From Kordiimonas laminariae (lineage in GTDB: Bacteria; Pseudomonadota; Alphaproteobacteria; Sphingomonadales; Kordiimonadaceae): 64,000 nt of DNA. Shown piece by piece: positions 7,236-15,742 of this stretch (position 1 is the stretch's first letter; the number at the start of each line of letters is the position of its first letter). Below the pieces are notes generated by a model, which was given only the letters and a program-made list of their open reading frames with translations, was not told the origin of the DNA and did not search any database. The stretch is taken from the NCBI RefSeq assembly GCF_023008165.1, contig NZ_JAKQZA010000002.1, positions 466,867 through 530,866 on the forward strand. The letters are read 5' to 3'. Position numbers and translations under genes: made by a program.

Positions 7236-10073
7236 GTGAAGACTACAAAAAAGAAAAGTGTTAAGCGGATTGTCGGCTCTATGCTCGGCGCCACTGCACT
7301 TGCACTTTCCATGAGCACTGCTGCTCTCTCTGATGATGCAGCTCGTGACATTAATTTTAAAATTAAACCGCAAAAAATGCAGTCCGCCTTGCTGGCATTT
7401 TCAGAGCAAGCAGGCGTTCAGCTTATTCTAGCAGCAAATACACGTGACCTGCCTTCAAGCAGAGGCTTGACTGGTAAAATGGAATCACGTGAAGCACTTG
7501 ATATGCTCATTAAAGGCACTGACTTAGAATATACATTTACCAGCGCCAATACAGTTACTGTTAGAAAAAAGCCAGAACCTCAGCCGAGCATAGCCGTAGC
7601 GCAGCCAAGCAGCCAAAGCCAGAATAGCGATAGCGAATCTACAGGCGCGATTGAGGAGATTATTTCTGTAGGTACGCGCGCAAAAGGTAGAACAGCAATC
7701 GCAACTCCAGTACCTGTGGATGTTGTAAACGCTCAAGCACTCGCAGACACAGGCCAAACAGAAGTAGGCCGCATGCTGCAAACCCTTGCACCTAGCTTCA
7801 ATTTCTCAAGCTCATCTATCTCTGATGGTACAGACGCATTACGCCCTGCTACACTTCGCGGCCTTGGTCCCGATCAAACCCTAGTGCTCGTTAACGGCAA
7901 ACGTCGCCATACAAGTGCACTTCTACATGTAAATACTTCCGTTGGTCGCGGTGCATCTGGTGTTGATATGAACGCAATCCCGGGTGCAGCACTAGGCCGT
8001 ATTGAAGTTCTTCGTGATGGTGCTGCCGCGCAGTATGGTTCGGATGCGATTGCCGGTGTAATTAACCTGGTACTCAAGCAAGGTTCTGAAGGCGGCGAAG
8101 TGAATGTTTCTTATGGCCAAACTTATGAAGGCGACGGCGAAACATTTGTAGCAAACGCAAATGCAGGCTTCGGCCTTGGTGACGATGGCTTCATTAACCT
8201 GACAGCTGAATACCGTGATCGCGGTAATACAAATCGAGCTGGTCTTTCTGGCGCAGTTCAATACCCGCTCCTTGATAACGGCGGTGCTTGTAACGCTTCA
8301 GATAACAGCGGCTGTGATCCTCGTGAATTTGACTTTGATCGCCAGAATTTCCGTATTGGTGATGGCGATAGTGAACAAAAAGCGCTGGTTCTAAACGCTG
8401 AACTACCTATTGATGACAACAAGCGTTTTTATGTATTCGGTACCTATTCTGACCGTGAAAACCAGACCGCTGGTTTCTATCGTCGTGCGAACCAGTTTAA
8501 CCGCACAGTAATTGAGCTTTACCCGGATGGCTTCCTGCCACTAATCAATACAACGATTGAAGATTACTCCTTATCTGGTGGTATCGAGTGGTCACTTGAT
8601 AGTGGTTGGGATTTAGATTTCAGCATCAACCACGGCTCGAATTCATTCTCTTACCTGATCTCAAACTCGCTGAACGCTTCTTTCGGTGTAAACAGCCCAA
8701 CATCAGCCGAGGCTGGTACACTTGGCATCAGCCAAACCACCTTTAATGCTGATGCTGTGAAAACATTTGATTTCAATGGCGTGGAAACAACCATCGCCTT
8801 CGGTGCTGAATACAGAGATGAAAGCTTCACAATCGAAGCTGGAGAACCAGTTTCCTATCAGGATGGTGGCGCTCTTAACACCAACTGCCCAGGCTGTGAT
8901 GTAAATCCTGTTCCGTATTCAAGCGGCTTTCAGGTATTCAGAGGTTTCTCACCAGCAAATGAAGTAGATGAAGGCAGAAACAACTTCTCGCTTTACGCCG
9001 ATGTGGAAGCGCAAATCACAGATTCATGGATGATCGCTGTTGCTGGTCGCTATGAAGATTACAGCGACTTCGGCAGCACCCTGAATGGTAAGTTCTCTAC
9101 TCGTCTTGAAGTTACTGAAAACTTTGCCCTACGCGGTTCTATTTCAACGGGTTTCCGTGCACCATCCCTGCAACAGAAATTCTCAAACAGTGTTTCTACA
9201 CAGTTTGTAACTGTTGATGGTCAAACGGTGGCGCAAGAACGCGGTACATTCAGAAATGATAGCGAAATTGCCCGCCTGGCTGGCGTGCCTGAACTTCAGG
9301 AAGAAACATCTATCAGTTTCAGCGGTGGTTTTGTGGCTACTATGGGTGCCCTCACGATTACGAGTGACTATTACCATATTGAAATTGATGATCGCATCGG
9401 TATTTCAGCAGGTATTGATCTAACCCAACCAGGCTTTGAAGCCGTTGCAGGGGCAGCCTCTTCAGGCCAATTCCTGCTTAACATCGCAGATACCACAACA
9501 GATGGTGTAGATGTTGTTTTAACTTATGATGTGGAGCTTCCAGGTGATCAAAGCCTCAGGCTTTCAGCATCCGGCAACTACACGAACACCTCTGTAAAAG
9601 ATGGTTCCATCGTGAACTCAATCGGCGGTGTTAATGTTGGCCCACTGTTCACCCCACAGGATATCTCCATTGTGGAAGAATGGCAGCCTAAAACACGTAT
9701 AAACCTATCTGCCAACTATCAGACAGGCCCTTGGGCAATCATTGCTCGCCTTAACCAGTTTGGTTCTTACACAGTTTGTGAAGGCGCGTGTGATACACCA
9801 ACAGGTGCTGGCCAAAACGTTCAGGACTTCGGTTCAAAATGGCTGACAGACCTTCAGGTAAGCTACACCTTCGGTGATAGCGGCCTGAAACTGACAGTCG
9901 GCGCAAATAACCTGTTTGATGTAACACCAGACCGTAACCTTATTGGTCAGTCTCGTGGTGGCACCATTGCAGGTATCGTCGATTCCCCGGGTGTATTCCA
10001 ATTCTCACGTCGTTCGGCGCCATTCGGTTTCAATGGTGGCTACTGGTACGCGCGAGCAACCTACGCTTTCTAA
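7236..10073 (+). CDS. TonB-dependent receptor with N-terminal STN signalling domain
   Basis: A 945-residue outer-membrane transducer. The start is GTG 7236 with GGAGG at 7223-7227. After a signal peptide (about residues 1-32) comes an STN domain (NFKIKPQKMQSALLAFSEQA, about 38-110), a Gln/Ser/Pro linker, and a TonB-box-like EEIISVGTRAKG. The plug domain (about 155-280) contains ATLRGLGPDQTLVLVNGKRR and GSDAIAGVINLVLKQG. The rest is the 22-strand barrel ending WYARATYAF. Large loops carry CNASDNSGCDPRE and CPGCD cysteine pairs. With the FecI/FecR pair directly upstream it should both import and signal ligand. The closest receptor class by look is the generic TonB-receptor/plug type; no ligand is assigned. 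Confidence 0.9.
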   Translation: MKTTKKKSVKRIVGSMLGATALALSMSTAALSDDAARDINFKIKPQKMQSALLAFSEQAGVQLILAANTRDLPSSRGLTGKMESREALDMLIKGTDLEYTFTSANTVTVRKKPEPQPSIAVAQPSSQSQNSDSESTGAIEEIISVGTRAKGRTAIATPVPVDVVNAQALADTGQTEVGRMLQTLAPSFNFSSSSISDGTDALRPATLRGLGPDQTLVLVNGKRRHTSALLHVNTSVGRGASGVDMNAIPGAALGRIEVLRDGAAAQYGSDAIAGVINLVLKQGSEGGEVNVSYGQTYEGDGETFVANANAGFGLGDDGFINLTAEYRDRGNTNRAGLSGAVQYPLLDNGGACNASDNSGCDPREFDFDRQNFRIGDGDSEQKALVLNAELPIDDNKRFYVFGTYSDRENQTAGFYRRANQFNRTVIELYPDGFLPLINTTIEDYSLSGGIEWSLDSGWDLDFSINHGSNSFSYLISNSLNASFGVNSPTSAEAGTLGISQTTFNADAVKTFDFNGVETTIAFGAEYRDESFTIEAGEPVSYQDGGALNTNCPGCDVNPVPYSSGFQVFRGFSPANEVDEGRNNFSLYADVEAQITDSWMIAVAGRYEDYSDFGSTLNGKFSTRLEVTENFALRGSISTGFRAPSLQQKFSNSVSTQFVTVDGQTVAQERGTFRNDSEIARLAGVPELQEETSISFSGGFVATMGALTITSDYYHIEIDDRIGISAGIDLTQPGFEAVAGAASSGQFLLNIADTTTDGVDVVLTYDVELPGDQSLRLSASGNYTNTSVKDGSIVNSIGGVNVGPLFTPQDISIVEEWQPKTRINLSANYQTGPWAIIARLNQFGSYTVCEGACDTPTGAGQNVQDFGSKWLTDLQVSYTFGDSGLKLTVGANNLFDVTPDRNLIGQSRGGTIAGIVDSPGVFQFSRRSAPFGFNGGYWYARATYAF

Positions 10074-10095
10074 GAATTACAAAGTTTCCCAGACT

Positions 10096-10123
10096 GGCTG
10101 GCCTCAAGAGGCCGGCCTTTTTT
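10096..10123. terminator. Terminator between convergent TBDR and ABC exporter genes
   Basis: A 10-bp GC-rich stem (GGCTGGCCTC with GAGGCCGGCC, one wobble) is followed by six T on the + strand. It closes the sigma/anti-sigma/TBDR operon and abuts the stop codon of the leftward gene at 10122. Confidence 0.85.
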
Positions 10124-11966
10124 ATGCCTCAAGCTTCACTAGCTTTTCTTTAGCTTCTTTCACCTCAAGTTGGCGCTGCCACATATCTGCATACATACCT
10201 TGCATATCAAGCAATTCGCTGTGGGTACCCCGTTCAACAATCTCACCGGCATCCATAACAAGAATTTCGTCTGAATCCACGATGGTTGAAAGCCTGTGAG
10301 CAATAACAATGGTTGTCCGATCTTTGGAGATTTGCTCAAGAGATGCCTGAATATCTCGTTCAGTCTGGCTGTCTAGCGCTGATGTCGCCTCGTCGAGCAG
10401 CAGAATAGCTGGGTTTTTCAGGATCGTTCGTGCAATAGCCACACGCTGCTTCTCGCCGCCTGAAAGCTTCAAACCTCGTTCACCAACTTCGGTGTCATAA
10501 CCCTCAGGAAGGGCTTCAATGAAACTATGGATTTGAGCTAACCTTGCTGCCTCAATAACTTCTTCATCTGTAGCATCAGGGCGCCCATAACGAATGTTAT
10601 AGAGGATTGTATCATTGAAGAGCACCGTATCCTGAGGCACTACGCCAATCTGTTCGCGAAGGCTTTTCTGGGTAATGGTTCGTATATCCTGTCCGTCTAC
10701 AGAAACACCACCTTCCGCGATATCATAAAACCGGAAGAGGATACGAGAGATGGTGGACTTGCCAGCACCACTAGCCCCAACGATTGCCGTCGTCGTGCCC
10801 GCAGGCACTATAAAATTAATACCTTTAAGGATCGGGCGGTTTTTCGCGTAATGGAATTTCACATCACGGAACAGTACACCACCACCGTTTATTTCAAGAT
10901 CTTTGGCATCGACATTATCGGTCACATCAGAATGAGTACTGATAACTTCAAACATTTTTTCCATATCGGTAAGGGACTGTTTGATTTCGCGGTACACAAA
11001 TCCGAGGAAATTCAGCGGCATATAAATCTGGATAAGAAGAGAGTTGATCAGCACATATTCACCAATAGTGTACTTGCCTTGCACCACACCCTGTGCCCCC
11101 ATCCACAAAACAAACACCAAACCCAAAGAGATGATCAAGCCCTGCCCTACATTCAGTAATGTAAGCGAAAACTGGCTGCGAACAGCCGCGCTTTCAAAAC
11201 GTTCAAGCGCCTTGTCATAACGGCGGCTTTCATGCTCTTCGTTTGTGAAATATTTCACTGTTTCAAAGTTGATCAAGCTATCAATCGCTTTGGTATTAGC
11301 CTTGGTATCCTGATCATTCATTTCCCGACGGAACTTAAGGCGCCATTCGGTTACTGCGATGGTGAAATAGATATAACTCGCAAGTGCCGCAAAAGTTACA
11401 GCAGCATAAAGGAAACCAAACTTCACCCAGAAGATACTGCTAATCAAAACGATCTCAAGCAGGGTCGGCAAGATATTGAACAACATAAAACGCAGTAGAA
11501 AATCAATCCCCTTGGTACCGCGTTCAATAATACGGCTCAAACCACCTGTTTTACGTTCTAAATGAAAAGAGAGCGACAAGTTATGCAAATGACGGAAGGT
11601 TTTAAGAGCCACCTGCCTCAGTGCATGTTGACCTACTTTTACAAATACAGCATCCCGCAACTCACCAAAGAGAAGGCTAAGCACACGGGCAATGCCGTAG
11701 CCAATAATCAGGCCGGTTGGTATCGCGATTGCGATAGCCTCAGCTGTAGCTTTTGGACTGAGGGCATCAACCGTATCCTTGAACAGGAACGGCACATAAA
11801 CCCCGATAAATTTCGCAGCTACAAGAAAAGAAAGTGCAAGGATAACGCGCCAACGTAAATCCCAGCGGCCTTTCACCCACAGATATGGCAGTAAACTTTT
11901 CGCTGTTGTCCAGTGTGACACTGTTTTAGCACCCTCACTAGCATTCTGCCCCGTCTGTGAAGCCAT
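10122..11966 (-). CDS. Atm1-type ABC exporter (fused permease and ATPase)
   Basis: A 614-residue half-transporter that would work as a homodimer in the inner membrane. Residues about 40-340 form six TM helices. The Atm1/HMT1 signature is clear in the intracellular loop (IDSLINFETVKYFTNEEHE), the region lining the glutathione site in bacterial Atm1 homologues. The nucleotide-binding domain has Walker A GASGAGKST, signature LSGGEKQRVAIARTI, Walker B ILLLDEATSALD and H-loop IVIAHRLSTI. Known relatives export glutathione-metal or glutathione-persulfide complexes and affect heavy-metal resistance and Fe-S homeostasis. The start has AGGA upstream. It lacks an N-terminal C39 peptidase domain, so it is not a bacteriocin-processing exporter. 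Confidence 0.9.
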   Translation of the reverse strand: MASQTGQNASEGAKTVSHWTTAKSLLPYLWVKGRWDLRWRVILALSFLVAAKFIGVYVPFLFKDTVDALSPKATAEAIAIAIPTGLIIGYGIARVLSLLFGELRDAVFVKVGQHALRQVALKTFRHLHNLSLSFHLERKTGGLSRIIERGTKGIDFLLRFMLFNILPTLLEIVLISSIFWVKFGFLYAAVTFAALASYIYFTIAVTEWRLKFRREMNDQDTKANTKAIDSLINFETVKYFTNEEHESRRYDKALERFESAAVRSQFSLTLLNVGQGLIISLGLVFVLWMGAQGVVQGKYTIGEYVLINSLLIQIYMPLNFLGFVYREIKQSLTDMEKMFEVISTHSDVTDNVDAKDLEINGGGVLFRDVKFHYAKNRPILKGINFIVPAGTTTAIVGASGAGKSTISRILFRFYDIAEGGVSVDGQDIRTITQKSLREQIGVVPQDTVLFNDTILYNIRYGRPDATDEEVIEAARLAQIHSFIEALPEGYDTEVGERGLKLSGGEKQRVAIARTILKNPAILLLDEATSALDSQTERDIQASLEQISKDRTTIVIAHRLSTIVDSDEILVMDAGEIVERGTHSELLDMQGMYADMWQRQLEVKEAKEKLVKLEA

Positions 11967-11980
11967 AAGAAAATCCTGTT

Positions 11981-12016
11981 TAAAAAATTAAAGGCACACC
12001 GATTATGGAGTGCCTT
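11981..12016 (-). terminator. Terminator downstream of the YeiH-family gene
   Basis: Arms GTGCCTT (12010-12016) and AAGGCAC (11991-11997) with a 12-nt loop. On the - strand the hairpin is followed by TAATTTTTTA. It separates the YeiH-family gene from the Atm1-like gene, so the latter probably has its own promoter very close by. Confidence 0.7.
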
Positions 12017-12063
12017 ACGTAATATATAAATAATTTTCTTTATTTTAAGAGATTAAGAGCAAA

Positions 12064-13110
12064 TTACATTAAAATAATTGAAAGCCCACACAACGCGAAA
12101 AGCGCTAACCCAATTGTTTGCAGGCTAAGCGCCATAAGCGGCCTTGGGCCAACCCCTAAAATTTCTTTCACATTGGTTTTCACACCAAGTGCAGCCACCG
12201 CAGTTACCAAACACCAACGAGAAAAACTACTGATCTCAGCCGCAGCAAATTCTGGAATAAGACCTGCGCTGTTAATACCAACGAGAAGCAAAAAGCCAAT
12301 CAGGAAAAGTGGCAATAAAGGACCAGTTGTGGTCTTGCCATCACACTCGCTACCTTTTTCCCGGTAAACAAGGCCAATCATGAAAACGGCTGGTACAAGA
12401 CACGCCACGCGCATCAGTTTTACCACCGCACCAGTCTCCCCTGCGGTATCGGAGATAGCATAACCAGCACCAATGACCTGAGCTACATCATGGATTGTAG
12501 CGCCAAGGAACATGCCTGCAGCTTTATCATCCATCCCCAAAGATTGAGTGAGAACCGGATACAGAATCATTGCAATGGTGCTAAGAGCGGTAACACCCGC
12601 CACAACAAGGATGGTGTGGCGCTCTTTGTTTTCATACTTGGGTAATACAGCGGAGATAGCCAGCGCAGCAGATGCACCGCATATTGCCACGGCCCCAGCC
12701 GTCAAAACAGCAAACCTGGAAGACAACCCAAGTGCTCTGGCAATAGCAGCCCCCCCAATAATTGTAACGGCAACCCCCATAGTAACCAGTACAACGATTG
12801 GCGCCCCGAGCGCGCTTAATTCTCCGACGGTAAGCTGTACCCCAAGGAGCGCCACACCAATTCTTAAAATCGTTTTTGATGCAAACTGAATACCCGGCGC
12901 ATATTTGGTATCTTTACCTAAATGGTTAAAAGCAATACCAAACAGAAGCGCAAACAGCATCGTTGGCCCCCCATAGCTTCTGGCAACAAAGGTCGCCGCC
13001 ATAGCGAGGGTGAGGGTCAGGAAAACTCCCGGTATATTATTTTTTGCTGTTTCCCAGTTCAATGTGGGCAGGTCGGCCCGGCCGGGTAAGGCGTTTGATA
13101 AAAACGACAT
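12064..13110 (-). CDS. YeiH-family putative sulfate exporter / UPF0324 membrane protein
   Basis: A 348-residue polytopic inner-membrane protein, about ten hydrophobic helices. The family core is visible: ILRIGVALLGVQLTVGEL, VAICGASAALAISAVLP, GATIHDVAQVIGAGYAIS and the C-terminal FSRWCLVTAVAALGVKTNV. Members are annotated as putative sulfate exporters; some sit beside LysR regulators of sulfur metabolism, but direct biochemical proof is limited. It follows the DUF6356 gene by 17 bp and is probably co-transcribed with it. The transported ion in this organism is not determined. Confidence 0.85.
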   Translation of the reverse strand: MSFLSNALPGRADLPTLNWETAKNNIPGVFLTLTLAMAATFVARSYGGPTMLFALLFGIAFNHLGKDTKYAPGIQFASKTILRIGVALLGVQLTVGELSALGAPIVVLVTMGVAVTIIGGAAIARALGLSSRFAVLTAGAVAICGASAALAISAVLPKYENKERHTILVVAGVTALSTIAMILYPVLTQSLGMDDKAAGMFLGATIHDVAQVIGAGYAISDTAGETGAVVKLMRVACLVPAVFMIGLVYREKGSECDGKTTTGPLLPLFLIGFLLLVGINSAGLIPEFAAAEISSFSRWCLVTAVAALGVKTNVKEILGVGPRPLMALSLQTIGLALFALCGLSIILM

Positions 13111-13127
13111 GAAAAACCAGCCTGTAG

Positions 13128-13373
13128 CTACGCTAATTCTTCAGTATTTGAAACTCTTGGCTTACGACGATCACGGTTTAAAACCATACGATCATGCAAC
13201 TTCGTAATCGCTTCACTGCCAGTCTTCACAAACAAAAACGGAAAAAAACCATGAAGTAAACAAGCGATACCGTTCAAAAGCATGCTTGAACCAAAAGAGA
13301 ACGCCTGCCCCATATGTTCAAAATAGCTTTCGCCAACTGTCTCTGGATGTTCAGTGAATAATTTTTTCAACAC
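13128..13373 (-). CDS. DUF6356-family small membrane protein
   Basis: An 81-residue protein with GTG start at 13373 and a strong GAGGAAGAGG upstream. Sequence features EHPETVGESYFEHMGQAFSF and GIACLLHGFFPFLFVKTGS match my recollection of DUF6356 proteins common in alphaproteobacteria. The central segment forms one or two hydrophobic helices, and the C-terminus is basic (RDRRKPRV). The function is unknown. It is probably the first gene of a two-gene unit with the YeiH-family transporter. Confidence 0.75.
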   Translation of the reverse strand: MLKKLFTEHPETVGESYFEHMGQAFSFGSSMLLNGIACLLHGFFPFLFVKTGSEAITKLHDRMVLNRDRRKPRVSNTEELA

Positions 13374-13539
13374 AGCCTCTTCCTCATAGATTACTAGCAG
13401 TTACTTCCCTATGAGGGTATTATGGCTCAAAATCGTAAGAAAAGTCAGTTTTAATTTAATATTTATTCCAACTTTTTTAGCATAAATACACTAATTAATG
13501 TCGATTTGTTGGAAAAAATTAAATTATCAAAAGTTTATA

Positions 13540-13594
13540 TGCGCAATTATTTACCTTTTCACCACACCTTTGGCTTCAGGAATTTAATTGCGCA
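13540..13594. repeat. Inverted repeat in a 228-bp gap
   Basis: Perfect 10-bp arms TGCGCAATTA (13540-13549) and TAATTGCGCA (13585-13594) flank a 35-nt loop. The right arm is followed by TTTTTT on the + strand. The gap 13374-13601 lies between the leftward peptidase gene end and the leftward DUF6356 gene start. The repeat may be a weak transcript end or a regulator site; the rest of the gap is AT-rich with nothing else recognisable. Confidence 0.3.
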
Positions 13595-13601
13595 TTTTTT
13601 C

Positions 13602-15668
13602 TTATTTTGACAGTACATTGTTGACGTCAATCACCAACGCCTTTTGCAGGTATTTCTGTAAGCGCACGCTGGTTTCTTGTTGAAAACGCCCACCAACATG
13701 ATCATGGAGCGCTTTCTCTAACATATAAAAATACGCCTCTCGATGAAGTTGTTTTCTTGGGGAATGGCCTGCACGCGGCTCCACCATTAAACTAATCGGC
13801 TTACCAGCTTCCTGCTGTTTAAGGGCATAATCTCGAACATTCAGAATATTCACTCGATCATCTTTTTCACCAGCCCAAAGGTATAGCGGCTTAATTACTT
13901 TACCAGCATGAGCAGCCGGTGATTTAGCGTAGAGCTCCTCTGTTTGTCCTTCAATATCGGGATCAGCAGAAAGATATTCCAGCCTTGCAAGGCGCCTTAA
14001 TTCACGATCCGATTTAGCGCGTTTAGTTAAAAAACGGACGGCTGCAACCAGATCAACAGGCGGCGCACCTGCAAATCCAACTTTGAACGTCTCAGGCTCA
14101 TAAGCCAAAGCACCTACTGTTGAAAAGCCACCAAAGGAATGGCCAGCAATCGCTAATCGATTTCTATCACCAATACCTCGAGAGAGCACATATTCCATGC
14201 CATCCATGATATCTTGATGTACACGCCCTTTTCCAAAATCTCTGTTAGCAGAAATTAAATACTTATACCCGTATCCACGAGAAGCTCGAAAAGCTGGCTC
14301 AAAAACGGCATACCCCCGGTTTGCCAAAAAGGCTGCCTGCCCTTTGTAAGCTCCGTAATCTCTTGCCCATGGACCACCATGAGGAAACACAACAAGCGGC
14401 ACAGAAGCTGGATCAACACCACGAGGCAAGGTTACATAGCCATGCTGGGTCATGCCATCACTCACTTTGTAGCTAATAGCTACGCGCGCTCCAATATCGG
14501 CGTCTTCCAGCCTTGGGTCTTCTGCATAAATTTCATCAAGATGAGGCTTGAGCGGACGAGTGATTGACTTAGTTTCTTTATCATAAAGGTAAAACTTAGG
14601 TGCAGAATGCGTAGCACTTATTCCCATAAGCATCCATTTGCGCTGCGCATGATCAGTAATAATCTCGTAAAAATTCTCATCAATTCGCGCTGTCAAATCA
14701 TCAACTACACTCTGTGCTTCATCATTCAAACCATATGTCGTAGAATAGCTATCCTTGTATGAAACCAGAAATGGCTCAGCATTCCTGCCATCTAATATTG
14801 TTTCATCTATATCGTAGGTTCCTTTAGGATCTGCATGCACCAACTCAGTAGTTCCAGCGTCCAAGTTCCACTTATAAAGAGAGGCAAAATCACCTCCCAA
14901 ACGTGCTTGTATATAGAAAGCATTTTCGCCATCAGGTGCGCTTATAAATTGGCATGGATCTCTGAACTCACACGTATGGAAGGGTATTTCTTCACCATCC
15001 ACAACCTTTAAAATCCGGCTTGTTAAGCCTGCCGAATTTCTCTTAATAAGCGATATCCCCATATTGGGAATAAAGAGAAAATCCGCTACTTGTTTCTCAG
15101 ACCGGAAAAACTCTTCTTTCCTGCCATCAGGAAAAACACGGTACAGACCATAAGTATTATCTGCATCACGCTTAAGCGAGACAAAGAAAGCATGGGGAAG
15201 CTTGTCATCAACCCCATAATAGAATTCTTCTTTCTCAGAATCCAAGTTGATGACAATCTGCGGCAGCGTGCCTTCCTCAAGCTTTATTACATTTACATTT
15301 TGTCGCGTCCTTACGAAAAGATGTTGTCCATCGCCAGACCAGGAAATCCTGTTCACTTCTTTTGAAGTTAGCAGCTTCCTGCGTTCCGACGTTTTAACAT
15401 CATGCAACCACACCTCATCATGGCGGCCCTTCAGAACTTGATAGGCGATCATTGAACCATCTGGAGAAAGCTTTACCCCACGCACTGGCTGCCGTTTTAT
15501 TATTATCGACCGGTCAATAATCGGAGCTTCAGCAGAAGCTTTCATTTGTTCAATCGCCTCATCTAGATCATCGGCTTTAGTTGCAGTGGATGTTAGAACT
15601 AAGGCTCCAGCAGCGGCAAATAGGGCATAGCTCACCTGTTGCCGCACCTTGTAAGCAAAGTGCTTCAT
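13602..15668 (-). CDS. S9-family prolyl oligopeptidase-like serine peptidase, exported
   Basis: A 688-residue enzyme. An in-frame upstream extension reaches 15728, but ATG 15668 has GAGGA at the right distance and starts a signal peptide (MKHFAYKVRQQVSYALFAA... to TKA). An N-terminal beta-propeller-like region (about 40-400) with DVKTSERRKLL and SWSGDGQHLFVRT is followed by the alpha/beta-hydrolase domain. The catalytic triad appears as Ser511 in AGHSFGGFSTVG, Asp604 in WAGEKDDRVN and His635 in PRAGHSPRK. The oxyanion region is VVFPHGGPWARDYG. It would cleave short peptides in the periplasm. It is the last gene of the GntR/ABC operon, after a strong intergenic hairpin. Confidence 0.85.
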   Translation of the reverse strand: MKHFAYKVRQQVSYALFAAAGALVLTSTATKADDLDEAIEQMKASAEAPIIDRSIIIKRQPVRGVKLSPDGSMIAYQVLKGRHDEVWLHDVKTSERRKLLTSKEVNRISWSGDGQHLFVRTRQNVNVIKLEEGTLPQIVINLDSEKEEFYYGVDDKLPHAFFVSLKRDADNTYGLYRVFPDGRKEEFFRSEKQVADFLFIPNMGISLIKRNSAGLTSRILKVVDGEEIPFHTCEFRDPCQFISAPDGENAFYIQARLGGDFASLYKWNLDAGTTELVHADPKGTYDIDETILDGRNAEPFLVSYKDSYSTTYGLNDEAQSVVDDLTARIDENFYEIITDHAQRKWMLMGISATHSAPKFYLYDKETKSITRPLKPHLDEIYAEDPRLEDADIGARVAISYKVSDGMTQHGYVTLPRGVDPASVPLVVFPHGGPWARDYGAYKGQAAFLANRGYAVFEPAFRASRGYGYKYLISANRDFGKGRVHQDIMDGMEYVLSRGIGDRNRLAIAGHSFGGFSTVGALAYEPETFKVGFAGAPPVDLVAAVRFLTKRAKSDRELRRLARLEYLSADPDIEGQTEELYAKSPAAHAGKVIKPLYLWAGEKDDRVNILNVRDYALKQQEAGKPISLMVEPRAGHSPRKQLHREAYFYMLEKALHDHVGGRFQQETSVRLQKYLQKALVIDVNNVLSK

Positions 15669-15706
15669 TGTTTTATCCTCTGTCGTATATTTATTGAGTC
15701 TTCTTG

Positions 15707-15732
15707 AAGTGTGGCTGTGAACAGCCACACTT
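15707..15732 (-). promoter_or_regulatory. Intra-operon hairpin between ABC permease and S9 peptidase
   Basis: A near-perfect palindrome, arms AAGTGTGGCTGT and ACAGCCACACTT with only 2 nt between them. No T-tract follows on the - strand, so it is more likely an mRNA processing or stability element, or a leaky stop, than a full terminator. Confidence 0.5.
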
Positions 15733-15742
15733 TTACTGAGCT

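Noticed and set aside
10122..11966. Atm1-like ABC exporter as the exporter of the double-glycine peptides
   Set aside because: It has no N-terminal C39 peptidase domain and carries the Atm1 glutathione-loop signature instead.
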